Shown in pieces: positions 8,981 to 17,443 of a DNA stretch of 64,000 nucleotides. Source of the DNA: Erwinia tracheiphila (GTDB taxonomy: Bacteria; Pseudomonadota; Gammaproteobacteria; Enterobacterales; Enterobacteriaceae); assembly GCF_021365465.1 (NCBI RefSeq), contig NZ_CP089932.1, positions 4,836,001 through 4,900,000 of the forward strand. Reading direction: 5' to 3'. The notes under the pieces are model-generated. The model worked only from the letters and a program-made list of their open reading frames with translations, had not been told where the DNA came from and did not search any database. Made by a program: the position numbers and the translations under genes. How positions within the stretch are numbered: position 1 is the first letter of the stretch; each line of letters opens with the position of its first letter.

Positions 8981-9265
8981 ATGAAAGAAGAACTTAAAAA
9001 ATTTGATGTTGTTGAATTTCTTGAAGATGAAGAAGATATTCAGGAATATCTTAATGCTGCAATTGAAGAAGATGATACAAAATACCTTTTTAAAGCATTA
9101 GGTAACATAGCCAGAGCAAGAAACATGAGTCAGCTATCTAAAGAAGTTGGCATGTCCAGAGAGGGAATTTACAAGGCGTTATCCGGTGAAGGGAATCCAT
9201 CATTCCAGACTGTTTCTAAAATCACAAAAGCGCTAGGCTTAAAACTTCACTTCACAGGGGCGTAA
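8981..9265 (+). CDS. HigA-type addiction module antidote
   Basis: 94 residues: an acidic N-terminus (EFLEDEEDIQEYLNAAIEE) that would bind the toxin, and a C-terminal HTH (ARARNMSQLSKEVGMSREGIY.., GNPSFQTVSKITKALG). This matches the family of probable addiction module antidote proteins paired with PF05973 toxins. The toxin-first gene order is typical of higBA. It is intact and is the only complete pair in the 4-19 kb patchwork apart from the PemK-like one. Confidence 0.85.
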   Translation: MKEELKKFDVVEFLEDEEDIQEYLNAAIEEDDTKYLFKALGNIARARNMSQLSKEVGMSREGIYKALSGEGNPSFQTVSKITKALGLKLHFTGA

Positions 9266-9279
9266 CAGCCCCTTTTTTT
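9257..9279 (+). terminator. Rho-independent terminator of toxin-antitoxin operon
   Basis: GGGGC-GTAACA-GCCCC followed by seven T residues. It overlaps the last codons of the antitoxin. Confidence 0.8.
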
Positions 9280-9478
9280 ATGCCCTGTAAAGGGCATGGG
9301 AGGCGCAACGCGCCGGAAGCCCCGCAGCGAAGCGAGGACTAAAAAAGCGTTACGGCGTTAGCCGTGACAATCCCCTACCCTGCCAGGCGTTTTTTTTGCA
9401 GATCTGCCGCGATGCTGTAGCTTCCGGTCGAAGACAAAAGGCCGCCAAAGCGTCGCTTTATATGTATTAGTCGCGACT
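9280..9478. other. Non-coding plasmid-like spacer
   Basis: No gene seen. It contains a TGCCC..GGGCA hairpin and short GC-rich repeats (GCGAAGCGAGG, GGCGTTAGCCG) like those in the spacers at 19.2-19.6 kb and 31.9-32.1 kb. This suggests all three derive from similar small plasmids. Confidence 0.4.
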
Positions 9479-10647
9479 TGATCTGACACTGGACCTTGAA
9501 AGGTTGAGAGTTACCGGTTTTGATATGGGTGTCTAATCCTTAAACAAAACGCGAGGTAACTCTCATGATTCATACTAACAATCCCATCATCAAACACAAA
9601 GCCGGCCTGCTCAATCTCGCCGAAGAACTCGGTAACGTATCAAAAGCCTGCAAGATCATGGGCGTGTCACGCGACACGTTTTACCGTTATCAGGAACTGG
9701 CTGCTGAAGGCGGCATCGATGCGCTGATTAACCAGAACCGCCGCGTCCCCAACCTGAAGAACCGCGCCGACGAAGCCACTGAACGCGCTGTTGTTGAATA
9801 TGCCGTTGAGTTCCCGGCCCACGGGCAACACCGGACCAGTAATGAGCTGCGTAAAAAAGGCGTGTTTATCTCCGGTAGCGGCGTGCGCTCCATCTGGCAA
9901 CGGCACGACCTGGAGAACTTCCGTAAACGCCTGAAGGCACTTGAGGAAAAGGTCGCCAGAGAAGGCATCGTGCTTACCGACGCTCAAATCGCAGCGCTGG
10001 AGAAGAAGGCCCACGATGACGAGGCCAGCGGAGAAATCGAAACTGCTCACCCGGGTTATCTCGGGTCGCAGGACACCTTCTACGTGGGCAATCTGAAAGG
10101 TGTGGGTCGTATCTACCAGCAGACGTTCGTGGATACGTACTCGAAAGTGGCACACTGCAAGCTGTATACGAGTAAAACGCCGATCACCGCCGCAGACCTG
10201 CTCAATGATCGCGTACTGCCGTTCTACGAGGCTCAGGGACTGCCGATGCTGAGGATCCTGACCGACAGGGGAACGGAGTACTGTGGTAAGGTGGAGCAGC
10301 ATGATTACCAGCTGTATCTGGCCATCAACGATATCGACCATACAAAAACGAAGGCGATGTCTCCGCAGACGAACGGCATCTGCGAGCGCTTCCATAAAAC
10401 TATTTTGCAGGATTTTTATCAGGTTACGTTCCGTAAGAAGTTATACGAAGACCTGGAGAGCCTGCAAACGGATCTGGACAACGGGTTGTGGCATTACAAT
10501 AATGAGCGAACTCATCAGGGAAAAATGTGCTGCGGGCGTACGCCAATGGCCACGTTACTTGATGGTAAACGAGTCTGGGCAGAAAAAAATCTGAACCAGA
10601 TGTAATCTGACAGACACCTGTATAAATAACCGGTAACTGTCAGATCA
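9479..10647 (+). mobile_element. IS481 family insertion sequence
   Basis: The ends are TGATCTGACA at 9479 and its inverted copy ending at 10647. Beyond a 21-bp insertion in the left end, the repeats continue through GTTACCGGTT and GGTGTCT. Total 1169 bp. No clear target duplication. Confidence 0.75.
9565..10605 (+). CDS. IS481 family transposase
   Basis: 346 residues: an N-terminal helix-turn-helix (GNVSKACKIMGVSRDTFYRY) followed by an rve-type DDE integrase core. The acidic residues are visible in QTFVDTYSKVAHC, ILTDRGTEYCG and NGICERFHKTI. Length fits the family. A GCGAGG site precedes the ATG. It appears intact. Confidence 0.92.
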   Translation: MIHTNNPIIKHKAGLLNLAEELGNVSKACKIMGVSRDTFYRYQELAAEGGIDALINQNRRVPNLKNRADEATERAVVEYAVEFPAHGQHRTSNELRKKGVFISGSGVRSIWQRHDLENFRKRLKALEEKVAREGIVLTDAQIAALEKKAHDDEASGEIETAHPGYLGSQDTFYVGNLKGVGRIYQQTFVDTYSKVAHCKLYTSKTPITAADLLNDRVLPFYEAQGLPMLRILTDRGTEYCGKVEQHDYQLYLAINDIDHTKTKAMSPQTNGICERFHKTILQDFYQVTFRKKLYEDLESLQTDLDNGLWHYNNERTHQGKMCCGRTPMATLLDGKRVWAEKNLNQM

Positions 10648-10665
10648 GGTCTGAGCTAGTACACT

Positions 10666-10805
10666 TTATAAGGACGAACCGACAAGAAGAAAAAGCACCC
10701 CAACGACAAATATGATGCCCATTACGGCGATCCAGCCTGCGAACCAGCACCCTACACCTGCGAGCAACAAAGCCCATCCAACACAGTCTAAGTACGCAGC
10801 TATAT
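10666..10805 (-). pseudogene. C-terminal fragment of small membrane protein
   Basis: About 45 codons ending at 10666 encode two hydrophobic segments (VGWALLLAGVGCWFAGW and MGIIFVVGVLFLLVG). The frame is cut on its upstream side by the IS200/IS605-type element at 10810. Family not recognised; a plasmid- or phage-encoded membrane peptide is possible. Confidence 0.4.
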
Positions 10806-10924
10806 TTACAGACGTTGCGCTTATATCCTCGCCCAATCGGGCGGGGATATAAGCGCGGTAACTGCGTAACATTATTTGACCTTTATCAATGTGACTTACA
10901 AATTTCGGCGTATTTTGTAAGTAC

Positions 10925-12042
10925 ATGAAACGCGCATACAAATACAGATTCTATCCGACCCCCGATCAGGTTGAGCTTTTAGCTCAAACATTCGGCTGCG
11001 TGCGTTTCGTCTACAACTTGATCCTCCGCTGGCGCACTGATGCGTACTATGACCGCCAGGAGAAGATCGGCTATCCACAAGCCGATAAGCGCCTGACAGC
11101 AATCAAAGCCATGCCAGATCATGGTTAGGTAATGTTTCCGCCGTGCCGCTCCAGCAAGCGATCCGCCATCAACAAACCGCTTTTGCCAACTTCTTTGCAG
11201 GTCGGGCGAAATATCCGACATTCAAAAGCAAGCGCCATAAACAGGCGGCTACCTTCATGAATTCGGCGTTTAAATACAAAGACAGCTGTTTGTACATGGC
11301 AAAGAGCAAAACGCCTTTAGACGTGCGCTGGAGTCGCCCTTTACCGTCCGTGCCATCCTCCATCACCATTAGCAAAGATGCCGTCGGGCGCTACTTCGTT
11401 TCGTGCCTCTGCGAGTTTGAACCTGTATCACTGCCGATCTCCGCTAAAACGGTCGGCATTGATGTAGGTTTAAAAGATTTGTTCGTCACCGATACCGGAT
11501 TCAAAACAGGCAATCCCCGCCACACCGCTAAATATGCGAAACGTCTTGCACTGCTACAGCGCCGTTTGAGCAAGAAACAAAAAGGCTCAAGGAATCGCGC
11601 CAAAGCACGCTTGAAGGTCGCCCGGCTCCACGCGAAAATCGCCGATTGCCGCATGGATAACCTGCACAAGCTGTCCCGCAAACTAATTAACGAAAACCAA
11701 GTCGTTTGCGTCGAATCCCTAAAAGTGAAGAACATGATCCGCAACCCGAAACTATCCAAAGCGATAACAGACGCGAGCTGGGGCGAATTCGTGCGCCAGC
11801 TTGAATACAAGGGTGAATGGGCGGGGCGATCCGTGGTCGCAATTGACCAGTTTTTCCCGTCCTCAAAACGCTGTAGCTGTTGCGGCTATACCATTTCAAA
11901 AATGGCGCTTAACGTTCGTTCGTGGATCTGTCCTGAATGTGGGGCTAACCACGATCGTGACGTAAACGCCGCGAAGAATATAAAAGCGGTCGGGCTGACC
12001 GCGTTAGCCCACGGAGCGACTGTAAATCCTAAAGCTTCTTAA
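10925..12042 (+). pseudogene. tnpB: TnpB-like RNA-guided nuclease with one frame break
   Basis: Same frame break as copy 1 after KAMPDHG (TAG at about 11126), then open from about 11131 to the natural stop at 12042. RuvC residues are in VGIDVGLKDLFVTD, ESLKVKNM and NHDRDVNAAKN. The zinc finger is complete (CSCCGY and CPECGA). An expected A-W pair before LGNVSAVPLQQ is missing, consistent with a 4-bp deletion rather than recoding. Because both copies share the break, it predates their duplication or is tolerated. Reinitiation could make an N-terminally truncated protein. Confidence 0.8.
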
Positions 12043-12049
12043 TGTGGCT

Positions 12050-12104
12050 TAGGTAGGTTGCGATGAAGTGGGAATACTCGCCGTTTACGGCGGGGAGCAG
12101 TCAA
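12050..12104 (+). ncRNA. Right-end hairpin, probable 3' part of TnpB guide RNA (omega RNA)
   Basis: In this superfamily the guide RNA covers the end of tnpB and the right end, and the guide is the flanking DNA. Here the right end folds into CTCGCCG-TTTA-CGGCGGGGAG before TCAA. The assignment rests on family knowledge; transcription cannot be seen. An identical structure ends at 6741. Confidence 0.45.
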
Positions 12105-12555
12105 CAGTCGAAATTATCTTTCTCAGTCCAGATGGTTGGAACTGTGGCGCGAGGTAACCGGACAGCCTGAAATAACACAGGTGGATGTTCGCCGGATAAA
12201 GGCGCGTGAGCATATTGATATGGATACCGGAGAGGTGACAGAGAACCCGATAGCGAGTGCAGCCGCTGAAGTTGGGAAATACGCCACCAAGCCATCTGAC
12301 TACGTGACGAAAAAGGGAAAGGATTTTTATGTTGCTAATGGTTCTGTCGTTAATCTTCTTGCACATGCGCTGAAGGGTAAGCGGCTGATAGGCTGGGGCG
12401 GTGAACTGGATAAAATCAGGAAGCGACTGGAACTGGCAGATGCAGAAGGCCGGAATGTTGACTTGGTGGATACGGGCGGTGAATCGGAACAGATACGCGC
12501 AATGTCGCACTGGATTTATCGCTGGGTGCCGGGCCTGAAAAATTATGTGAACTAG
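12105..12555 (+). pseudogene. Rolling-circle plasmid replication initiator, C-terminal fragment
   Basis: About 149 codons, open from the end of the tnpB element to 12555: SRNYLSQSRWLELWREVTG, QVDVRRIKA, AAAEVGKYATKPSDY. This resembles the C-terminal part of Rep_1 (PF01446) initiators, including the region around the catalytic Tyr (VGKYATKPSDY). The N-terminus with the HUH metal-binding motif is lost. It marks a second captured small replicon, distinct from the ColE1-like scrap. Confidence 0.7.
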
Positions 12556-12624
12556 AATTGAGTTATAATTCTTTTTATACATTAAGTTGTTAAATGACAT
12601 AAATTAAATGGAATGAGGTTTAAC

Positions 12625-13233
12625 ATGTTGGAGCCAAAGGAAGGTCTGCTTACATTTAGGGCTGAAGGTAATAATATTCCAAAAAGCATATTTTATAGTA
12701 GGGAAATACATTGGCCCGGCATTATACATTATTGTTATAAAGATAACTCAGGTGTTACTATTGGCCGCGGTTATGATTTAGGCAGAAGATCAAAAGGGGA
12801 GGTTTTTCATGCAATGTTATCTTCCGGTATTACAAAGAAACAGGCTGAAAAAATATCTGAAGGCGCTGGATTAACTGGATGTACTGCCTCTGATTTCGTT
12901 AAAAAAAATAAAGATGATATTGGTGAAATAACCGAAACACAGCAATTAATATTATTTGAAGAAGTGTATCGAGATTATTTAATTGATTCGATACGTTTTT
13001 ATAATAAATACAAGAAGAATGACTCTGTAATATGGGATAAACTAGATTATAGATTGCGTGAAGTCTTTGTTGATATGAAATATCAAGGGAATATGTTTGC
13101 TGAAACTGTGAAATATTTTGAGGGTAATGATATAAGCACAGTAGTGAGATTAATCAACAGTAGACCTCTTTTAAAAAAATACGAACCAGGAAGGAAAAGG
13201 CTTCTTTTCCTTATGAATGGAAAACAAAAATGA
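12625..13233 (+). CDS. Pesticin-like / phage-lysozyme-fold muramidase
   Basis: 202 residues, AT-rich. EGLLTFRAEGN carries the likely catalytic Glu, and SGVTIGRGYDLGRRS carries the Thr/Asp of the lysozyme-like active site, as in the toxin domain of pesticin and T4-type lysozymes. The start at 12625 is supported by GAGG six bases upstream; the in-frame ATG four codons earlier lacks a site. There is no signal peptide, receptor-binding or translocation domain, so delivery would depend on another protein or on lysis. It overlaps the next gene, which looks like an exported immunity protein, by 4 bp (ATGA). Confidence 0.7.
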   Translation: MLEPKEGLLTFRAEGNNIPKSIFYSREIHWPGIIHYCYKDNSGVTIGRGYDLGRRSKGEVFHAMLSSGITKKQAEKISEGAGLTGCTASDFVKKNKDDIGEITETQQLILFEEVYRDYLIDSIRFYNKYKKNDSVIWDKLDYRLREVFVDMKYQGNMFAETVKYFEGNDISTVVRLINSRPLLKKYEPGRKRLLFLMNGKQK

Positions 13234-13643
13234 CTAAATTTATTTTTATCCTTACATCTGTTTTGTTTTCACCATTTTGTTTTTCTCATATTGACGAGGA
13301 ACATAGTAATTTCTCTTTTCATGGATCTGTATATACGGTTTATATTGCTAGCAATTGTGATGATGTTTCAGTCTGTGATGATGTCACTGGTAGTTTTTAT
13401 GATAAAAAAAACAAAAAGGATTTTGTTATTAAACATGGTAAAACAATAAATATCGGTTATGGCTCTAACTTAAGAGGTTTTGTTTTTACAGATAAAAACA
13501 CTGAATTTACCTTTCGTCAGCCAAGTGATGGTAATGGGGACGATTTAAGTAAATGGATTCTTACTTTAAGCAAAATACCCTCACAGGGGTATTTTACTGA
13601 GGTTGGATATGTTGAATTTTTAAGCCCTGTCAGGTTTAAATGA
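13230..13643 (+). CDS. Exported protein, putative immunity to the muramidase
   Basis: 137 residues with a clear signal peptide (MTKFIFILTSVLFSPFCFS, cleavage about residue 19) and a small, mostly beta-type mature domain with two cysteines (NCDDVSVCDD). It is translationally coupled to the muramidase by an ATGA overlap. A periplasmic protein coupled to a peptidoglycan hydrolase fits an immunity or inhibitor role, as for pesticin and type VI lysozyme effectors. Function is inferred from context; I do not recognise the family. Base composition matches the muramidase gene, so the two moved together. Confidence 0.6.
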   Translation: MTKFIFILTSVLFSPFCFSHIDEEHSNFSFHGSVYTVYIASNCDDVSVCDDVTGSFYDKKNKKDFVIKHGKTINIGYGSNLRGFVFTDKNTEFTFRQPSDGNGDDLSKWILTLSKIPSQGYFTEVGYVEFLSPVRFK

Positions 13644-13978
13644 TTTTCCGGTTATTACATTATTTATCTGGAATATAAAAACAACACTAGAGTCGTGGCA
13701 AAAATTTGGGAAAAAAGCGTTACTTATGATCCGAAAAGATCCACTTTCCGGCCCTGTTTTTGCCCTTATGCCCTTTTGGGCATGTAAGGCGATGACACGA
13801 AACGGAAAGGAAACGATGATCGGGAATCGCCGGAACTGCTAAGGTGCAGAGAGCAGATACCCCCCTTCCTTGTATGTGGGTTCTGAAGCCCAATCGTACG
13901 GAAAGGTACGCTAAGTACATTTTTCGCACTATCACTAGTCACTCATACCATTCAGTAGTTGTAGCGGCTCAAAATTAC
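13644..13978. other. Non-coding spacer, plasmid-like
   Basis: No convincing gene. It contains a GCCC..GGGC hairpin (TGCCCTTATGCCCTTTTGGGCA region near 13761) and ends with TTAC, the insertion site of the third IS200/IS605-type left end. Confidence 0.3.
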
Positions 13979-14111
13979 AGACGTTGCGCGTAAAGCCTCG
14001 CCCAATCGGGAGGGGATATAAGCGCGGTAACTGCGTAACATTATTTGACCTTTATCAATGTAACTTACAAATTTCGGCGTATTTTGTAAGTACATGAAGC
14101 GCGCATACAAA
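13979..14111 (+). mobile_element. Left-end fragment of tnpB element, copy 3
   Basis: The first 133 bp match the left ends of copies 1 and 2, up to the first codons of tnpB (MKRAYK). Then it is cut by the IS6 copy at 14112. Preceded by TTAC, like the others. Confidence 0.85.
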
Positions 14112-14930
14112 GGCACTGTTGCAAAAATCTGGAGGTGATAAACTCATCGTCACCTTTTGCTGACGGAGCAGCACATGAATCCATTCAAAGGACGGCATTT
14201 TCAGCGTGACATCATCCTGTGGGCAGTGCGCTGGTACTGTAAATACGGCATCAGCTATCGTGAGCTGCAGGAAATGCTGGCCGAGCGCGGTGTCAACGTT
14301 GATCACTCCACGATTTACCGCTGGGTTCAGCGTTATGCGCCTGAAATGGAAAAGCGGCTGCGCTGGTACTGGCGTAACCCTTCAGGGTTCTGCTCCTGGC
14401 ATCTTGATGAAACGTATATCAGAGTTAACGGCCGATGGGCATACCTGTACCGTGCTGTTGACAGCAAAGGCCGCACCATCGATTTTTATCTTTCCCCGCG
14501 CCGTAACAGCAAAGCGGCATACCGTTTTCTGGGAAAGATTCTGAACAACGTGAAAGGCTGGCAGAGCCCCCGCCTCATCAACACCGATAAAACCCCCACC
14601 TATAGTCGCGCCCTGGCGTTACTGAAGCGGGAAGGCCGGTGTCCGCCTGATGTTGAACACCGGCAGATTAAGTACCGGAATAACGTCATTGAATGCGATC
14701 ACGGCAAACTGAAACGGATAATCGGCGCCACGCTGGGATTTAAATCCATGAAAACGGCATATGCCACCATCAGGGGGATTGAAGTCATGCGGGCATTGCG
14801 TAAAGGACAGGCGGAAAACTTTTACTACGGCCATCCTCTGGGCGAGATGCGTCTGGTGAGCAGGGTTTTTGAAATTTAAGGCATTTCTGTAATACAAAAG
14901 GTACAGCATCAAGAAATTTGCAACAGTGCC
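14112..14930 (+). mobile_element. IS26-like (IS6 family) insertion sequence, copy 3
   Basis: 819 bp with 14-bp perfect inverted ends. Flanks CATACAAA and CGATCAGC do not match, so no target duplication. It joins the tnpB fragment to a DUF3560 gene fragment. Confidence 0.95.
14175..14879 (+). CDS. tnpA: IS6 family transposase (IS26-like)
   Basis: Intact 234-residue DDE transposase, the same product as copy 1 (HLDETYIRV, INTDKTPTY, NNVIECDHGK). It could supply transposase for the frameshifted copy at 7704. Confidence 0.95.
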   Translation: MNPFKGRHFQRDIILWAVRWYCKYGISYRELQEMLAERGVNVDHSTIYRWVQRYAPEMEKRLRWYWRNPSGFCSWHLDETYIRVNGRWAYLYRAVDSKGRTIDFYLSPRRNSKAAYRFLGKILNNVKGWQSPRLINTDKTPTYSRALALLKREGRCPPDVEHRQIKYRNNVIECDHGKLKRIIGATLGFKSMKTAYATIRGIEVMRALRKGQAENFYYGHPLGEMRLVSRVFEI

Positions 14931-15192
14931 CGATCAGCAGATCCTCGCGGGCCGGAGTCCACATCGGTGCAACAAACAGTTTTTGTTTCGGGGCAGACTT
15001 AAACCCGGCCTCTTTCAAACGCTGCCAGGTTTCATCATCAAGGCGATGCAGCGCATACAGACGCAACTTGTTATCATCCGGGGAATAGGTCGCCGTGTAG
15101 CTTTGTGCGTTAAGATCGTTACAGAGAGCCTCGCTACTGTCTCCGGCTGATTCTGATGTGTTGATGATATCGTTCTGTGTATGCATGTTCAT
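14931..15192 (-). pseudogene. DUF3560 plasmid protein, N-terminal fragment
   Basis: 87 codons from the ATG at 15192 until the IS6 end: YTATYSPDDNKLRLYAL, WQRLKEAGFKSAPKQKLFVAPMWTP. This is the recognisable N-terminus of the large DUF3560 proteins common in the transfer-associated part of conjugative plasmids. The rest of the gene is lost. Confidence 0.7.
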
Positions 15193-15991
15193 GTCCCTTA
15201 ATAGGTTGTTTTTTGCTTTTAAAAACCATCACCCGTTGAGTTGTCGGGGCCGCGGTCTTGACGTTTTGCGGGAACCTGCCTGATGCTCCCTGTGATTGTT
15301 ACCTTCACCCGTTTGAGAGCCGTTCGCCGCACTGGGCGTGAAAGAGCGCGCCCCCTGAGCCTGTCCAGGGCGAGCCTGCGAGTGCATTTACCCTGGACAG
15401 AGTCAGAAAAGGGGTGTGCTTTTCTCAGCCCGGTGAACGCATCAGACGGGTGAAAAGCACAAGGGATGGGCAGGGGCACGAGGCAACGAGGGCGCGCGCG
15501 GGCGCGAAACGTCGTTGCGCCTCAGCGGCACCGGAACGGGGCCAGTGAGATGCGCCAGCCTGCGGCTGGCTGCGGGGGTTGCGTCATGCGATGGAAACCC
15601 GTCGGCCCGGAACGTCCCTGGTCTTTTCCGGGCCAGGGCAGAGACGCGAAGCGGCTCTGTACATAGCATGACAGCGTGGTGCCCCAACGGGGCAGACGCC
15701 CGGTGAGAAAAAAAGGTTATTCTGGTAAAGGGCTACAGAGAGAAAAGAAGACGTCAGAAAAGGAATCACAGGAAAAGCCTGAGAGAGGAGAACAACTGGC
15801 GGCAGGATAATAAAAGCACACGTGAGGAAAATGCGGGTGCGTCAGCACCGGCATTCCCTGGCCCGTAAGGGCCGTGATTTCCTGCTGTGTCCTGTTGTAA
15901 AGATATCCAGACCAAGGCCAGCCATAAAACAGATTAAGGGGATTTTATCCTGATCTGCGTTAACCGCCTTAACCAGGACTCACCGGGAAGT
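15193..15991. other. 800-bp GC-rich region without convincing gene
   Basis: Open frames exist on both strands but look like shadows of GC-rich, repeat-rich DNA: low-complexity Arg/Pro/Ala composition and no ribosome sites. The stretch has many short inverted repeats (GCCTGCGGCTGGC near 15557, CCGGGCCAGG near 15628, GCCGGG-type stems). It lies upstream of a DUF3560 gene, where plasmids often carry single-strand or leading-region signals; no such signal is proven here. Confidence 0.3.
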
Positions 15992-16357
15992 TCAGCGGGG
16001 GTCAATAAGGTCAATCACCATTGAAATAATTTCGTCCATGATATGTGGAGCTACCCTGGCGGCATAACTGGCCTTTCGTGCGGTCAGGTCGAGCGAGCGA
16101 AGCTGATAGCAGAGCGCCACGCCCGTCACCCTGCCATTGTCGGTGCTGTTACCGTCAAGACACACGGTGACGGCCTGTGAACGGGCGGCCCCGCCGCCGC
16201 TGGTGACGGGAATACAGACCGCCGTACCCAGTGCGGCGACCAGCTCACGTGGGGAAATGACCAGGTAGTAATGTGGCCCCCTGAATTCGCGGCCCTCTAC
16301 GGGGTCACCGTTAACGTGCCAGATTTCACCTTTCTGCGGCACCCTGCGCGTCACCAT
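15992..16357 (-). CDS. PemK/MazF-type endoribonuclease toxin
   Basis: 121 residues with the family signature KGEIWHVNGDPVEGREFRGPHYYLVIS, then VCIPVTSGG and VALCYQLRSLDL. These toxins cut mRNA at short motifs and stabilise plasmids. The gene overlaps the antitoxin's stop by one base (shared A at 16357), typical of coupled toxin-antitoxin operons. It appears intact. Confidence 0.85.
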   Translation of the reverse strand: MVTRRVPQKGEIWHVNGDPVEGREFRGPHYYLVISPRELVAALGTAVCIPVTSGGGAARSQAVTVCLDGNSTDNGRVTGVALCYQLRSLDLTARKASYAARVAPHIMDEIISMVIDLIDPR

Positions 16358-16629
16358 CAGATAGCTTCCTTGCCCTGAGCGGGATCATGCAGCCCGTCGG
16401 CTATGGCCTCGTTAAACTCACAGATTTCGCCTTGATCAATTCCGGCAAGCAGCTGTGCGACCGTTTTCCTTCCCCGCGCCACGCGCCCGGCAGGCCGGAT
16501 GCTGACAGCGTCGCCGTCTGCGGCCACGTCAAGCAGCGTGCCGACGCTCCAGCCAGCCCTGGCAGCGATGTCGCCGGGAATGGTCAGGACGACCGCGCCG
16601 CCCTGTTTCCTGAGTTTTGTCTGTGTCAT
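16357..16629 (-). CDS. AbrB/MazE-type antitoxin
   Basis: 90 residues: an N-terminal swapped-hairpin DNA-binding domain (TKLRKQGGAVVLTIPGDIAARAGWSVGTLLDV) and an acidic tail that would occupy the toxin groove. It is the first gene of the operon with the PemK-like toxin. Upstream (16640-16692) lies a GTGACA/TGTCAC-rich region, TGTGACATTAGTTACACC and TATCACAGTGTGACAC, likely its operator. Confidence 0.83.
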   Translation of the reverse strand: MTQTKLRKQGGAVVLTIPGDIAARAGWSVGTLLDVAADGDAVSIRPAGRVARGRKTVAQLLAGIDQGEICEFNEAIADGLHDPAQGKEAI

Positions 16630-16639
16630 GAACCTGCCT

Positions 16640-16692
16640 CTGGTGTGACATTAGTTACACCTAATGTATCACAGTGTGACACAAAGTCACAC
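16640..16692 (-). promoter_or_regulatory. Operator-like repeats upstream of PemK/MazE pair
   Basis: Overlapping palindromic elements built from GTGTGAC/GTCACAC and GTGTAACT/AGTTACAC lie just before the antitoxin start. This is the usual place for MazE-type autoregulation. Assignment by position and symmetry. Confidence 0.45.
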
Positions 16693-16694
16693 TT

Positions 16695-17087
16695 TTATTC
16701 CTGTCCTTTGTCCGGTAACAGGTCAGGAAGTGCCAGCCGGTCAGCCCAGCGCCGGGCGTGGTTTGATTCCTTTGCTGCACAGCGGATTTCCCACATCATG
16801 CGCCATAACGGTTGTCCTTTGATTGCGTCCGGATCAATGGCCCTGCCCGTTGGAAATCGGCCCAGCCAGGCCAGCACGCAGTCTGACAGGTCATTCGCGT
16901 CCGTTACCCGGTGCTGCCAGTGGCTGTACCAACGGCTTACCGTAGAGGGGGTGTGAAAGGCCAGATCGATTTGGGCCTGTGCCTGCAGGTTCTGATAGCG
17001 CCTGCGTTTTTGCTGGCGCGTGCGCACGTCACGGGCATCCCTTTTCTGTATCCGCATCAACAACTCTCCGTCACGCCGCTCCATCAT
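16695..17087 (-). CDS. Plasmid-encoded hypothetical protein (third gene of operon)
   Basis: 130 residues from the ATG at 17087 (MMERRDGELLMRIQKRDARDV), chosen because it overlaps the upstream gene's stop by 4 bp; longer in-frame starts would overlap further. It has a basic N-terminal stretch (RTRQQKRRRYQNLQ) and a Trp-rich centre (RWYSHWQHRV). I do not recognise the family. The gene lies in a three-gene coupled operon between ParB and the PemK-like pair, so it belongs to a plasmid maintenance or transfer region. Confidence 0.6.
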   Translation of the reverse strand: MMERRDGELLMRIQKRDARDVRTRQQKRRRYQNLQAQAQIDLAFHTPSTVSRWYSHWQHRVTDANDLSDCVLAWLGRFPTGRAIDPDAIKGQPLWRMMWEIRCAAKESNHARRWADRLALPDLLPDKGQE

Positions 17088-17443
17088 GCGGTGTAGACCG
17101 CCGGGAACAACAGGCTGGCCGTGTCTGAGGGCAGCGGCAGAGGGCATATTTCGCCCCGCGAGGCGATCAGCACGTCAAGCGCCTTACGCCACACACTCAT
17201 TGGCGGGGCTGAACGGCTGGAGGGAACGTACAACGGGACCACCCTCCGCAGGTGGCCAGCGCGGACGGTTTTGCAGCCACAGAGATGACGCAGAAAGGCG
17301 TGGGCATAGGCGGACTCACCAACGGTCCCCCTGCTCAGGCTGCGTGCTTCCACCTCTGCCGTTGCCAGGGCAATTGCGCTGGCATAAGGGCAGTGAGGCA
17401 CCAGAGCGAGGTGGCGAGGTATAACGTTGCCGTGGGTCTTCAT
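17084..17443 (-). CDS. Plasmid-encoded hypothetical protein (second gene of operon)
   Basis: 119 residues starting MKTHGNVIPRHLALVPHCPY. Overlaps both neighbours by 4 bp (ATGA), indicating translational coupling. No motif recognised beyond a possible Cys/His cluster (HAFLRHLCGCKTVRAGH). Function unknown. Confidence 0.55.
   Translation of the reverse strand: MKTHGNVIPRHLALVPHCPYASAIALATAEVEARSLSRGTVGESAYAHAFLRHLCGCKTVRAGHLRRVVPLYVPSSRSAPPMSVWRKALDVLIASRGEICPLPLPSDTASLLFPAVYTA

Larger units (their letters stand above)
10810..12104 (+). mobile_element. tnpB-only IS200/IS605-type element, copy 2
   Basis: 1295 bp, the same length and ends as copy 1: preceded by TTAC (10806-10809), ending in TCAA. 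It differs from copy 1 by a small number of substitutions. It interrupts the membrane-protein fragment on its left and a rolling-circle Rep gene on its right. Confidence 0.87.

Noticed and set aside
15219..15706. Several 60-86 codon ORFs in the GC-rich plasmid spacer
   Set aside because: Overlapping frames on both strands, biased composition, no start signals or recognisable motifs.
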